A DNA stretch of 64,000 bases from Pseudoips prasinana (Eukaryota > Arthropoda > Insecta > Lepidoptera > Nolidae): the NCBI GenBank assembly GCA_951640165.1, contig OX621258.1:1821501-1885500 (forward strand), read 5' to 3'. Every line of letters begins with the position of its first letter. Positions within the stretch are counted from its first letter, which is position 1. This document shows positions 34,186 through 44,211 of this stretch, in pieces. Under the pieces are notes generated by a model. It saw only the letters and a list, made by a program, of their open reading frames with translations, was not told where the DNA came from and did not search any database. The translations under genes were made by a program, and so were the position numbers.

Positions 34186-34419
34186 TGGTCTAAAATCACA
34201 TTATTAATGTACAAAAATGAGTATATAATATTTTTTTATTTAATTGGTCTTCCTTGTTTTTAAACCCCCTTCAAACAGTATGCATGTTACGCGTCATCTC
34301 CATTGATTATTTTGTGTGTTAATTTCAATTCTTAATTCTTTATCTGTTCGTAAGGATATGCTTCAATTTAGTTACATACATATTTTGTATGAAACGGATA
34401 ATGGCCTTATTATTTACTA

Positions 34420-34602
34420 TTACCCCGCGGTTTTACCCGCGTTAAACTTTGTAAATTATAGCCTATGTGTTATTCGGATATATAAGCTATATTACTACAA
34501 AGTTTCATCAAAATCCTTCCGGTAGTTTTTGCATGAAAAAGTAACTAACATCCATACATCCATCCATACTCACAAACTTTCGCATTTATAATATTAGTAG
34601 GA
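34420..34602 (-). mobile_element. non-autonomous Helitron B
   Basis: Minus strand starts TCCTACTAATATTATAAATG and ends with the hairpin GCGGGTAAAACCGC, then GGGTAATAG. The CTAG end is not intact. Confidence 0.7.
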
Positions 34603-34633
34603 TATACGTGTACAATACAATAATGGTTTTAGG

Positions 34634-34862
34634 ATGCTGATGGGGCTGTCCCGCTGGTGCAGCGCATCAGGTATGTTTGCAGAAGCAAGGACTGATTGCT
34701 TCAAGGCAATTTTAAGGAAAAGAACAGCCTCCCAAATGCGTCGTGTGCGAGACAGTACCAGCAGCCTCCTAAATACCATATTGCACAAAATTGATTGCCC
34801 AATAGTGAGCCACTGGAACAGTTTTCACATGGGTTCCAGGGCTCCAATTTTTAATGTAAGAT
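34634..34862 (+). pseudogene. LINE C-terminal fragment (jockey-like)
   Basis: The frame from 34634 reads LSRWCSASGMFAEARTD, KAILRKRTASQMRRVR and LNTILHKIDCPIVSHW. 'RWCSAS-MF-EA--D-F---LRKR-AS--RR-R-S-N-----I---DCP---HW' is a C-terminal block I know from lepidopteran jockey/R1-like reverse transcriptase proteins. No catalytic domain is present. Confidence 0.65.
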
Positions 34863-35697
34863 AGATTTATTAGTGTAGTACTAACATATTTCTAAGCCAT
34901 TACTAACAAATTACTATGGATTAATTACTATCTGAAAAAAAAGAAATTAATAAATATTGTATTCCTCGTTGAATCGCAGTTTTATAATAAGTTGTAATAA
35001 AGCTCAGTAAATGATTAATATTTAGCTATTTATGCACGATAAGCTACCGAATAATGGGATGACTAATTTCCGCGCTTATCTAAAAAAGCCGATACAAAAT
35101 CACGTGTCACTTGTTATCACACAGCCGCCCTAGCAACTGCGGCTCACTGCATCGTTCAATAATTGGTTAGCTGACTACAGTAATATTGTACTGCAATATA
35201 ATTGCGTCACGACCGTACCTTAATAGTACTTCAGTCTCATCAGACTAAAGGCCGTGTGATAAAGCTCTCAACAATCCTTCCCTTTACGATGCCCGCAGAT
35301 AAGTACCGCTTTCTTTTTTTTTTAAAATCAAAAGAGGGAATCAAAATCGAAGGAGAGAAGGGTCTCCTTCGAGCACTCGACGAGTTAGCAGCCCTTGAGA
35401 ATGGTCCGTGGAGGACCGAAACACGTGTTGGGTATCGTACTGGCGCATGTAATTTGCTTTTTATATTGTCCTTCTTTGCATGTGCACATTTTTGCGGGCG
35501 GGAGGGCGGTGCAAATTGCATCCCAGCATGATTAAACTGACAATTAGCGGAATTAACACTAAATATTGATTTTGTTTTTTGATTGTTATGGATTTCCGCA
35601 AAGTAACGCCTGATTCCATTACTTTTCTTTTTTTTTAATAGTTAGCCTTGCAGACTAACACTGGAATAAAAAGGGAAGAATTAAGCTATCTATCAAA
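34863..35697. other. unassigned sequence
   Basis: A 109-codon plus frame (35202..35531) and its minus shadow have no recognisable domain. GC is locally higher at 35380-35530. No repeat identified. Confidence 0.35.
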
Positions 35698-36005
35698 ATA
35701 ATAATAATAATAATGTCCTCCTAGCCACATCTCAATAGAGATTAATGCGCGCGCAAACACAGGAGCACTTTCTATTCCATCACTGTCATGATCCGATGGG
35801 ACGCCTGGCGACACAACCGAAAAGAGGTCAGGTACAGGACCGACGCGGCGACGGCTTTACGTGCTCTCCGAGGCATGGGGGTATAATACCACCAACTCCC
35901 AGGCTTTGAGCTGATACTGAGAAATTTTACTTTTTACAGTAAAGTACCAAAATCACTTTTGGCCTGACCCGGGATTTGAACCCAGGACATCGTTTTCTCA
36001 ACTCA
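35698..36005 (-). mobile_element. SINE-F
   Basis: Plus-strand reading: TAATGTCCTCCTAGCCACATC, AACACAGGAGCACTTTC, CATGATCCGATGGGACG, GACGGCTTTACGTGCTCTCC, and the head end CCCGGGATTTGAACCCAGG (B box on the minus strand). Confidence 0.75.
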
Positions 36006-36210
36006 GGGCTGTTTCTGACAGTTAGATGCATGAGAAGGTCAGTTTAGGAACTGCCGTTCTATATTAATACACAAAATGTGATGCTTCGATTTGGTTAAGG
36101 ACCTGGCAATGTCATTTTATCGATACTAATCAAAGTATGGGTTATGGAGGCTCATAATCTGAGTGATATGTTTAGGTAAGAAGACTGGCCGAGTGGTGTC
36201 CGGCCCAGAA

Positions 36211-36443
36211 AGAATAATAATATCCTAGGACAAACTAAGCTGAGCTTTTACTATGGAAACCAGATAACTGATATACTACATATACTACTTTTCTTTTGTA
36301 AATAAATACTTGTATATATAAATTACACCCAGACTCAGGACAAACAGACATGTTCTTACACACAAATATCTCTCCTAGATGGGAATCGAACCCAGGACCT
36401 CCGGCGGAAAATCAAGCATTTGCCAACCACGCCAACAGGCACC
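36211..36443 (-). mobile_element. SINE-D (tRNA-derived)
   Basis: Minus-strand head with GGGTTCGATTCCCATC B box and GGCGTGGTTGGCAAATG; body TCCTGAGTCTGGGTG; tail CCTAGGATATTATTATTC. Better preserved than the copies near 6 kb. Confidence 0.75.
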
Positions 36444-36463
36444 ATCACAGACACCATCCAGTC

Positions 36464-36632
36464 GGTGTCGTAAAAGGCGAGTAAATGATACACCAGGTGG
36501 TCGGGTAGCAGCGCCTCCTGTGTACTACCTAAGTGCGGTCGCCAACTCGCATGTCAAGCGCGGTGACTACGGAAAACCCCTCCAAATGGCAACGTCCTCC
36601 CCCTCCGAGTGGACGATATCAGGCTTATGATG
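36464..36632 (+). repeat. interspersed repeat H
   Basis: GTCGTAAAAGGCGAGTAAATG, TACACCAGGTGGTCGGG, GTCAAGCGCGGTGAC and AAACCCCTCCAAATGGC, in the same order as 9640..9880. It directly follows a SINE-D. Confidence 0.65.
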
Positions 36633-36737
36633 TGAAGAGGGCTTTCTCAAATTTAGTTACACAGCACTCTTGTTGCTTATTAAATCATAGTTCTGCTAAT
36701 GCTAACAATTAATTCTAACAACTAGACACCGAAACAA

Positions 36738-36993
36738 ATAATAATAATAACTGGGGACAATGTCACACAGATCACCCTAGCCCCAAACTAAGCAAAGCTT
36801 GTACTATGGGTACGAGGCGACGATATACATACTTATATAGATAGATAAATACTTATATACATAGAAAACATCCATGACTCAGAAACAAATATTCGTGTTC
36901 ATCACACAAATATTTGCACTAACCGGGATTCGAACCCAGGACCACCAGCTTCGTAGGCAGGATCACTACCATCTAGGCTACGGTGACCGTCCG
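36738..36993 (-). mobile_element. SINE-C (tRNA-derived)
   Basis: Plus-strand reading: GGGACAATGTCACACAG, CCCCAAACTAAGCAAAGCTT, CATCCATGACTCAGAAAC, CCGGGATTCGAACCCAGG and CTAGGCTACGGTGACCG. Only scattered single-base differences from the other two copies. Confidence 0.88.
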
Positions 36994-37597
36994 TTTTTTA
37001 GCGACAAATCTTTGTCTTTATACAAAGATTGATCCATGAGGGAATGGTACCCACGACCTATCAGGCTCAAAGCCCCGATCGGATTACAGAACTAGGACGC
37101 AGAGTTCATAAATACAGATTGAATACTATGGAAATGTTGATTAGATGCCCTTAATTAGCCGAAGTTAAATAAGCATGAGTTTATTAAAGCTTAATTTATG
37201 ATTTTGCTTGTATTATAATAATATAACAATAGATTCTGAGAAAGTTAATTTCGTTTCGCAAAGACTTCTCTGAAAGTACCTACTTACACGCATTAGCCAA
37301 GTAATTGCTTTTCAACGAATTATATAATATCCAATTACAAAATATAATTTACATTCTGAATGCTGGAATATTCAGCGCCGGGTAGTACGGATACAATATG
37401 ACATAATAATCATGTAAACCCCAAAATCCACGGTACTGAAACAGAGTAGCACCAGATATAATTTTTGAATAAATCAATTTCAAATAACGACATATTTTTG
37501 AAACTTGCCTGTTACTTAACGGAAATAAGCAATGTGATGCAAACCTAAGCATAGACAAAAATCAGAATGTCGAAGATGTTTGTTTATCCCGAGTCTG

Positions 37598-37795
37598 GGT
37601 TTAATTATCTATATAAGTAAGTATTTTCGAAAGACAAGTAGTATATATAGTATATCACCTATCTGGTTTCCATGGTACAAGCTCTGCTTAGTTTAGGATC
37701 CATAATCCCAACATAATCATCCATGGGATGTTTAGGTTGGGATTTGGGTCGTGTGTGAATAGCGTCCTAATATCCTAGGATATTATACTACATTG
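37598..37795 (+). mobile_element. SINE-D tail
   Basis: GAGTCTGGGTTTAATTATC, ATATAAGTAAGTATTTTCG, GTACAAGCTCTGCTTAG and CCTAGGATATTATACTAC. The tRNA-like head is absent. Confidence 0.65.
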
Positions 37796-38019
37796 AATCA
37801 AAGACAGTCATATATTCGCTGCGATACTTATTACGTTTATTTTTCTTTAGAAAACATCCACGGGCCGAAGGTTAACCTTGTTCAGTAATGGATTTATTGG
37901 CTAACCAGTCAGCCACAAACCGCACGGTCCAATACCTTCGATGATATACACGGGTAGCGTGTGCGATGGGGTAGCACTGCAAGGGAAACCCGACTCATAA
38001 TAACAAATCACCGACTTCA

Positions 38020-38334
38020 TCTCCACATATAATAAAATCGTAGGAAAGTCAAAACTGTACATTGACTATTTTTTATAAGAATACTCGGGGCGTCATCTAC
38101 AATTTATATCGAAGCCAAAAATATAGTTTTTGGAATTTTTGTCTGTTTGTCTGTATGTACGTCCGGGCTAAACTAAACAAAAAGTACTGCATGGATTTAC
38201 TTCCAATTTAGCATGAATATTACTAAGAGGTCAAGTCAACATAGAGGCTACATATTACCACGCTATCACCTACGGGAGAGGAGATGTGACAATTTGCAAA
38301 ATTTAACGCGGGTAAAACCGCGGGGCACAGCTAG
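38020..38334 (+). mobile_element. non-autonomous Helitron A (complete-looking)
   Basis: Starts TCTCCACATATAATAAAATC and ends with hairpin GCGGGTAAAACCGC, then GGGGCACAGCTAG. The flanks fit insertion between A and T. This is the best preserved member here. It has no coding capacity, so it depends on a Rep/helicase encoded elsewhere. Confidence 0.85.
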
Positions 38335-38390
38335 TAACCTAAAGAAATAATATCAGGAATACATAAAATATGAAATTATAAGTAGATGCC

Positions 38391-38545
38391 AGGGCAGGCC
38401 CCCTACAAAGTGGATCGACGCGACGATCTTGCTAGGGTAGCGGGAAGCCGTTGGATGCGGGCACCTCAAGACCGGCTATTGTGGAGATCTTTCGGGGGGG
38501 CCTTTGTCCAGCAGTGTACGTCTTTCGGCTGATATGATGATGAAG
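38391..38545 (+). mobile_element. LINE 3'-terminal fragment (RTE-like)
   Basis: AGGGCAGGCCCCCTACAAAG ('GRPPT-W'), GATCTTGCTAGGGTAGCGGG ('DL-RVAG'), CCGTTGGATGCGGGC and the CAGCAGTGTACGTCTTTCGG tail. It lies just downstream of a Helitron, as does the fragment at 21838. Confidence 0.75.
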
Positions 38546-38688
38546 TAGATACCAACAAACAAGAAAAGTAATTTATTTCTCAAACAGTATTTTGTACGAA
38601 CATGAAATCAGAGAATTTTAACAATTAGTTTATTCTTATTTAACAAACATAACATACAATATTGCCAATGTGGCTGACGGTATAGAAT

Positions 38689-38885
38689 ATAGCGACCCCA
38701 TTTCATCCCGTGGGGGGGGGGGGGGGATTCAACCCGAGGGTATATCTACCAGAGCAGCGTCTCTCTATGTATTATGATCATCATACTGCGTTCGCCAACC
38801 CGTGGCGATTATAGCGTGGCGATCATAGCATATCCCTCCAAATTATGGACACAACTCCATTGAGGAAATCCATTGGGGAGGCCTT
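38689..38885 (-). repeat. interspersed repeat D, with poly-G run
   Basis: Plus-strand reading: CATTTCATCCCGTGGGG, CGCCAACCCGTGGCG, GCATATCCCTCCAAATTATGG and GGGGAGGCCTTTGCCCA. A poly-G run (about 38711-38726) replaces the usual short GGGG. Confidence 0.6.
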
Positions 38886-39024
38886 TGCCCATACAATAAC
38901 GGATTGGTTATTTGTCATTTCTACTGCGACTGAAATACTGACATTCAGATTCCTATAAAAAATATTGTAAACGTGGCTGATAATACCTGGAGCCAAATAT
39001 ACAAGACGATTAGTTTGTTACCGA

Positions 39025-39272
39025 ACAGGGGCTCTACCGGCTAAGTCGCCGAACATCGATTTCTTAAATGGCGTTCAATTAAATAAATTTTAAAAATGTC
39101 TTAATCAATCGTTAAATCGGCTTCCATGAGCACATGTGACGTCATAAATGGTCCGGAATCGATTGTCAACGTTGAAGCCGATTTAACGATTGATTAAGTC
39201 TTTTATAACCTTTATTTATTTGAACGCCATTTAAAAAATCGAAGTTCGGCAACTTAGCCGGTAGAACCCCAG
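39025..39272. mobile_element. foldback MITE, copy 1
   Basis: A 248 bp element that is almost one palindrome. Arms of about 95 bp start CAGGGGCTCTACCGGC and run through CATCGATTTCTTAAATGGCG and CGTTAAATCGGCTTC. A short asymmetric centre contains GACGTCATAAATGGTCCGG. The copy at 48643 has its centre in the opposite orientation. The CAGGGG-type ends hint at hAT, but I find no 8 bp target duplication. Confidence 0.85.
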
Positions 39273-39869
39273 AGCGGGCTTGAAGCTGAGTAATCCCGAT
39301 TCAGCGTCACCGTCCCGAGCGTGATGGTTTACTTAAGTTCAATCCGCAGCAAAAACACACCTTTATAATTTCTAATGTCGTATTAAATCTAATTTATGTT
39401 AAAATGAAAACTTAAAGAGGACATAAATCACATTTCCCTCGTACCACCATACTACAATTCGGCATCTACAAAGAATCATAAATATTAACAGGGGAGGCTG
39501 GATAAATGGACTCTCCGAATGATACAGCGTGATTGAACGGCACTCGACTCTTCTAATGCGGTTTCGTACGTATCAAGTTCTTGTTATTGGATCCAGCGTT
39601 AATTTAAAGGTACTACATTTCACCATTTAGGATGTACATATATACCCAGATTCTAGACTAGTTTAGGTTGACAACTATAAAATAAAAGTCCAACCAAGCA
39701 TCCATATAATTTGTCTTGGTTTCCATAGAACTTCACGAGGGATAAACCACTAGAACAGACCCATGATACTAAGGTTATGTAGAATAAGTGAGTTCAATAT
39801 GATGTCTTTGTAATGTCAATAATATAGATACAATTGAATACAAGGAATTATTAAAAAAGAAATGATGTA
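39273..39869. other. unassigned sequence
   Basis: No gene or recognised repeat. Confidence 0.4.
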
Positions 39870-39952
39870 CCGATGATCTTGTGCGGCTCGCTGTGGAGAT
39901 CTTTGGGGAAGGCCTTTGTCCAGCCGTGGACGTCTTTTGGCTGAGATGATGA
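39870..39952 (+). mobile_element. LINE 3'-terminal fragment
   Basis: CGCTGTGGAGATCTTTGGGG, then CAGCCGTGGACGTCTTTTGG and GATGAT. Confidence 0.65.
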
Positions 39953-40129
39953 TTAAAAAAGAAATAAAATGAAACATCATTGTAACTAAATTAAAATAAT
40001 TTTTAACGACAATAATCATGAAAATTTTAATAATACATTTTCTAATGCTAATTCCAAACAAATAATAAACTACAAATTGTCGATTCTTTACGATCCGGTG
40101 AGTCCAGCGCTTACTGAAATATTATTGAA

Positions 40130-40530
40130 GGGATAGTAGACCGGCTATACCGATGACTTACGGAACTCAGACATGGTCGCTCACTATGGGCCTTATAGGC
40201 CAGTGTCACTCAAAGGTCAATGGAGATTGCTAAGTTGGGAGTTTCGCTAGAGTTCAATCCGGAGGCAACACAATAGTATAACCAAGCTTAAGTGACAGTG
40301 GGCAGGGCACAAGTCTCGAAGTATGGACACGGAAACTAGGGAAGAGAGGTTGTCGAGTGGCGCCCACGTGCCGGAAGACGCGGCATAGGCAGGTGCCCTT
40401 CGAGGTGGACTAAGGATCTAGTAAGGATCACTGAAACCACTGAATTCGGGTAGAAAAAGACTGGCAATTGTGGAGATCTTTAGAGGAGGTCTTTATCCAG
40501 CAGTGGACGACCTTCGCATGATATGATGAG
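40130..40530 (+). pseudogene. RTE-like LINE C-terminus, decayed
   Basis: A first stretch reads AIPMTYGTQTWSLTMG, a block ('VMTYGSETWSLTMGL') highly typical of insect RTE-like reverse transcriptase C-termini. Later, in other frames, GCGGCATAGGCAGGTGCCC and GGTGGACTAAGGATCTAG correspond to the 'GR-P-RW--DL' segment. It ends with the TCCAGCAGTGGACGACC tail. Frame changes show it is dead. Confidence 0.75.
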
Positions 40531-40666
40531 ACTAGCTGGATTATATAATGCTAGAAGAAACTGTTTATTTAACACGACCGTATTAATAACGAGAAAGTAT
40601 AAGTGGAAGAAACAAATGACAAACAGGCTTTCGTTGAATAGAGCCACCCGATATTTACTTGAGATA

Positions 40667-41966
40667 CGAGGGTGCGTTTTTAAGTTCGCGGAATGGGGGG
40701 GGGGGGAGGGGATAATAATAGGTCATTATCGGGATGGCCACGACTTCAGCCACTCAATATTAGTATAAATACCAAGTTTTATCTTAATTGGATCATTAGT
40801 CTCTGAACTATCGTCAAGCAAACAACTCAATCGGGAAGAAAGTGTGAATTATGGAAAAAATCGAGTACCGTGCCGTAATAAAGTTCTTTACCAAGCAAGG
40901 AAAGTCAGTTCAAAATATACTGGAAGAGATGGAATCCGTTTACGGGGACTCTTGCCCGGGTAAAACCATGGTTTACAAGTGGCACAGTCTCTTTAAACAA
41001 GGCAGGACCTCACTTGAAGACGACCCTCGGCCTGGACGGTCGCCCGAGGTGACTACTCCGGAAATCATTAAAAAAGTCGAAAAAATTATATTGGAAGATG
41101 CCAGACTAAAGAAGAAACAGCTTGCAGAAATGGTTGGAGTATCGGATACGACAATTTTCAAAATTCTACATGATCATCTTGGCATGACAAAGGTCAGTGC
41201 AAGATGGGTGCCAAGAATGCTCACGCCGCCTCAAAAACAACGCCGCGTGGAGTGTTCTCGCACGTTTTTGGACCTCTGTAACGAAGATAAGGATGGACTT
41301 TTAAGTCGAATTGTTACTGGAGATGAAACTTGGGTTCATCATTATGAACCTGAGTCGAAACAGGACTCTATGCAGTGGCACAAAAAAGGCACACCACCAC
41401 CCAAGAAGTTTAAAGTGTCACAATCGGCTGGAAAAATCATGGCAACAGTGTTTTGGGATTCGGAAGGGATCCTGTTGATCGATTATAAAGATAAAGGCGT
41501 TTCTATAACCGGACAATACTACGCTTCCATCCTCGAGAGGTTAAAAGAAAGCATTAAAGAAAAAAGGAGGGGAAAATTAACCAAAGGTGTCCATCTTCTA
41601 CACGACAACGCGTCAGTTCACAAGAGCCGTGTTGCTTTGGCTGCTTGGCATAACGTGGGCTTCGATATTTTAGATCATCCACCCTACAGCCCAGACCTGG
41701 CTCCCAGTGATTACTACCTCTTTCCAAAACTCAAAAAAGAACTTCGTGGGAAGAAATTTTCTACTGATGAAGAAGTGAAGGACGCGGTTTCAGCCTATTT
41801 TTCGGACAAAGACAAAACATTTTTTTATGAAGGTATACATAAGCTAATTGAAAGATCTGAAAAATGTATAAGGGTAGCAGGTGAATATATTGAAAAAGAA
41901 AAATAATTTTGTATTTTTATTTACACTTCTTACCCTCCATTCCGCGAACTTAAAAACGCCCCCTCG
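40667..41966 (+). mobile_element. mariner transposon of a second lineage, full length
   Basis: A 1300 bp element between TA dinucleotides (40665-40666 and 41967-41968). Terminal inverted repeats of about 30 bp start CGAGGG(T/G)GCGTTTTTAAG and continue GTTCGCGGAATGG, with one mismatch. The left repeat runs into an expanded G tract (40695-40711). The ends and the protein differ clearly from the other two mariners here, so this is a separate lineage. I do not assign a subfamily. Confidence 0.93.
40851..41906 (+). CDS. mariner transposase (DD34D), second lineage
   Basis: A 351-residue open frame, typical mariner length. The start at 40851 lies 184 bp inside the left end and gives an N-terminus (MEKIEYRAVIKFF) like other mariners. 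N-terminal helix-turn-helix region about 1-115 includes the DDPRPGRSP connector at 57-65 (an AT-hook-like GRS). The linker WVPRML is at 119-124. The triad is D158 (TGDETW), D252 (LLHDN) and D287 (APSDY), with 34 residues between the last two. No stops or frameshifts are visible, so the enzyme could be active. It shares only the conserved motifs with the transposases at 8159 and 43000. A minus-strand 62-codon frame inside it is a shadow. Confidence 0.95.
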   Translation: MEKIEYRAVIKFFTKQGKSVQNILEEMESVYGDSCPGKTMVYKWHSLFKQGRTSLEDDPRPGRSPEVTTPEIIKKVEKIILEDARLKKKQLAEMVGVSDTTIFKILHDHLGMTKVSARWVPRMLTPPQKQRRVECSRTFLDLCNEDKDGLLSRIVTGDETWVHHYEPESKQDSMQWHKKGTPPPKKFKVSQSAGKIMATVFWDSEGILLIDYKDKGVSITGQYYASILERLKESIKEKRRGKLTKGVHLLHDNASVHKSRVALAAWHNVGFDILDHPPYSPDLAPSDYYLFPKLKKELRGKKFSTDEEVKDAVSAYFSDKDKTFFYEGIHKLIERSEKCIRVAGEYIEKEK

Positions 41967-42344
41967 TAGTAAAAACGGCCTTCTTTATAACCTCTTGATA
42001 CTGACCATGAAACTTATCCAATAAATCCCGAAGCTAAGAACTTCAAGCATCAATTAGCCGAAACTGTTCGAACCCTTCCTTTAGTTACTACACAAATAGT
42101 TCGTAAACATGCTCGTAATAAAGAAAACAGTAGGAAATAAATTGAAAACATTGAAACATCTAAGTTACATACATATACGCGTTGGGTGGCGCCGCGGGAG
42201 CTCTGTACCAATCGTGACCTTGACCGAATGCCGCCAGCGGAAAATGTATTATCATAACACTTAAGAAAATCTAATGGAAATAGACCACCACGAAGATTTT
42301 GAGCAGCGATTAAGTCGCACTTGATTGCTTATCGCAGTGGTAGC
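41967..42344. other. unassigned sequence
   Basis: No gene or known repeat recognised. A GC-rich patch (GGTGGCGCCGCGGGAGC) lies near 42186. Confidence 0.35.
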
Positions 42345-42545
42345 CCTAGTATCAGAGTTGCTCAAGCCGCCCAGTAGGCTTCTGAGATGGCTTAACGACA
42401 GCTTAACGTGCCCTCCAAAGCACGGGAAGCTCAGAAATTAAACCACTTTGGCGGTCACCCATCTATGGACTGACCGCGTGCCTAGTTACTTAAATTCGCC
42501 GATCGCTTACGGACCAGTGAGAGCATCTAGCTATGATCGCAAGTA
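42345..42545 (+). repeat. interspersed repeat G
   Basis: GTAGCCCTAGTATCAGAGTTG, GATGGCTTAACGACAGC, GGCGGTCACCCATCTATGG and ACTGACCGCGTGCC, matching 7285..7500. Confidence 0.6.
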
Positions 42546-42747
42546 AGTAAATAAGTCGCACTATCTTTGCCTTTGTTGTACAATTAAACTTTGAGGCTTT
42601 CACTATACCGGAAAGTTGATGTCATGTCCAGTCGCCTAGTCAAATTAAACTACAATGTATTATAAATCTACACCAGGCGGCACCCCTTTCGGGGTTCTAA
42701 CTATGATTCAGCGCGATTACTGACGGAGAGTCGGTTTATAGAGACGT

Positions 42748-42920
42748 TTGGACTGCACATGTAGCGCTGTGGTTAAAGTGGCACCTCGCTACTACCACCT
42801 GTTTTGGGTTTGTGTGTGACCTATATATGTATATCTGTGTGTACTTTGTGTCGCTGAATTACATGTTTGTTAAGTCTCCCGCAATAGAGATAGATATTTA
42901 TCTAGTGCCGGCGTGCCTTA
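42748..42920 (+). mobile_element. SINE-A, tail interrupted by mariner copy 2
   Basis: TTGGACTGCACATGTAGCG, CACCTCGCTACTACC, TGTGTACTTTGTGTCG and the end AGTGCCGGCGTGCCTTA. The B box is decayed. The last bases are followed by the TA and start of the mariner, and SINE-tail-like A-rich sequence resumes at 44210. Confidence 0.7.
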
Positions 42921-42922
42921 TA

Positions 42923-44209
42923 ATAGGTCTTTACCTATGAAATTGTCGTTTTGTATGAAAAAATTTAAACGAATTTTTTCATGAATTTTTTTATTTGTAT
43001 TAATCGAAGTAATCACCCATGCAATCAATGCATCTTTGCCATCGCAGTGGCAGTTTATTGATGCCCTTCTTAAAGAAATCAGCTGGACGGGAGGCAACAA
43101 ATTCTTCAAAGGCATTTTGTACTGCCTCTCGGGTATTGAATTTTTTTCCCGCCAAGAAGTTATCCAAATTCTGGAAAAAGTAGTAGTCTGTAGGCGCAAG
43201 GTCTGGTGAGTAGGGCGGATGACGGAGAGCTTCCAACCCCAGTTCTTGCAACTTGGAGACCGTCTGCTGTGCAGTATGAGGTCGCGCGTTGTCGTGCAGG
43301 AGCAGCGGAGACGAGCGATTGACCAATGCTGGTTGGAGATGCGCCAGCTTCTCCATCATTGTGCTCAGTTCTTCACAGTACACATCTGCAGTAATGCTCA
43401 CCCCGTTTGGTAAGAAGCTGTGATGAATCACACCGGCGCTAGACCACCAAACAGTGACCATCACTTTTCTAGGGGTAAGTTTTCGTTTAGGGCATTGTTT
43501 AGGTGCTGAACCAGGATCCAACCAACTTGCTGAGCGCTTGCGGTTATCAAACAGAATCCATTTTTCATCGCAGGTAACAATGCGGTTCAAAATTCCTTCA
43601 TTTGTGTGTCTGTTGAGCAGTGCAAGGCACGTCTCGACGCGTACTTCGCGCTGGCGATCATTGAGTTCGTGGGGCACCCATTTGTCAAGCTTTTTTACCT
43701 TGCCAATTTGACGCAAATGGACCAATATTGTTTTGACGCTAACGTCGAAAGCTGCTGCTAATTCAGCCGTAGATTGTGTATCATCAGCTTCCACAACCGC
43801 CTTTAATTCGTCATTGTCGACCAAAGTCTTCGGACGACCGCGAGGTTCATTTTTCAGGTCGAAATTTCCAGAACGGAAGCGAGCAAACCAATAACAGGTG
43901 GTGCGTTGGTTTGTAGTGTTAGCTCCGTAAACGTCGTTGATGTTGCGTGCCGCTTGTGCCGCGTTGCTGCCACGACGGTACTCATATTCCATAATTACTC
44001 GAATTTTGAACGTATCCATGATGACGAAAAAGATTGAAATGCGATGAAAATGTAACACTAATCAATAAAGAAATGACTACTTTTGGAAAAAAGAATCCAT
44101 GTTTTTAAAATAAAATTAATTTGAAATTAGAATTCTTAGCCAAACAAAAATTATTTTGATTTGAAATGGCCAGTACTGCAGAACGGCAATTTCATAGGTA
44201 AAGACCTAA
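42923..44209 (-). mobile_element. mariner transposon, copy 2 (full length, cecropia/Hsmar1-like)
   Basis: A 1287 bp element, TA at 42921-42922 and 44210-44211. Same terminal repeats and transposase as 8081..9368. I see three differences: ATTGTCG instead of ATTGCCG in the left repeat, one fewer T near 42971, and TTGAACG instead of TTTAACG (L17F). The right end is identical over the last 30 bp. Inserted at the tail of a SINE-A. Confidence 0.95.
43000..44019 (-). CDS. mariner transposase (DD34D), copy 2
   Basis: Same protein as copy 1 except F for L at residue 17 of the longer 352-codon frame (which opens at 44058). I prefer the ATG at 44019 (MDTFKIRV, 339 residues) for the same reason as in copy 1. 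Helix-turn-helix region, WVPHEL linker and catalytic aspartates D164, D256 and D291 are all intact. In both copies the frame ends with YFD and a TAA about 75 bp from the inverted repeat. Two intact, almost identical copies in one window mean that the family moved recently or is still moving, or that the region was exchanged or duplicated. The different flanks argue for independent insertions. Confidence 0.95.
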   Translation of the reverse strand: MDTFKIRVIMEYEYRRGSNAAQAARNINDVYGANTTNQRTTCYWFARFRSGNFDLKNEPRGRPKTLVDNDELKAVVEADDTQSTAELAAAFDVSVKTILVHLRQIGKVKKLDKWVPHELNDRQREVRVETCLALLNRHTNEGILNRIVTCDEKWILFDNRKRSASWLDPGSAPKQCPKRKLTPRKVMVTVWWSSAGVIHHSFLPNGVSITADVYCEELSTMMEKLAHLQPALVNRSSPLLLHDNARPHTAQQTVSKLQELGLEALRHPPYSPDLAPTDYYFFQNLDNFLAGKKFNTREAVQNAFEEFVASRPADFFKKGINKLPLRWQRCIDCMGDYFD

Positions 44210-44211
44210 TA

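Noticed and set aside
35202..35531. 109-codon frame in a locally GC-richer stretch
   Set aside because: No recognisable motif, and the overlapping minus frame is equally long.
36379..36630. Open frame with a GIEPRTSGG-like start
   Set aside because: This peptide is the translation of a SINE B box; similar ones arise at 15932 (minus) and 56161 (minus).
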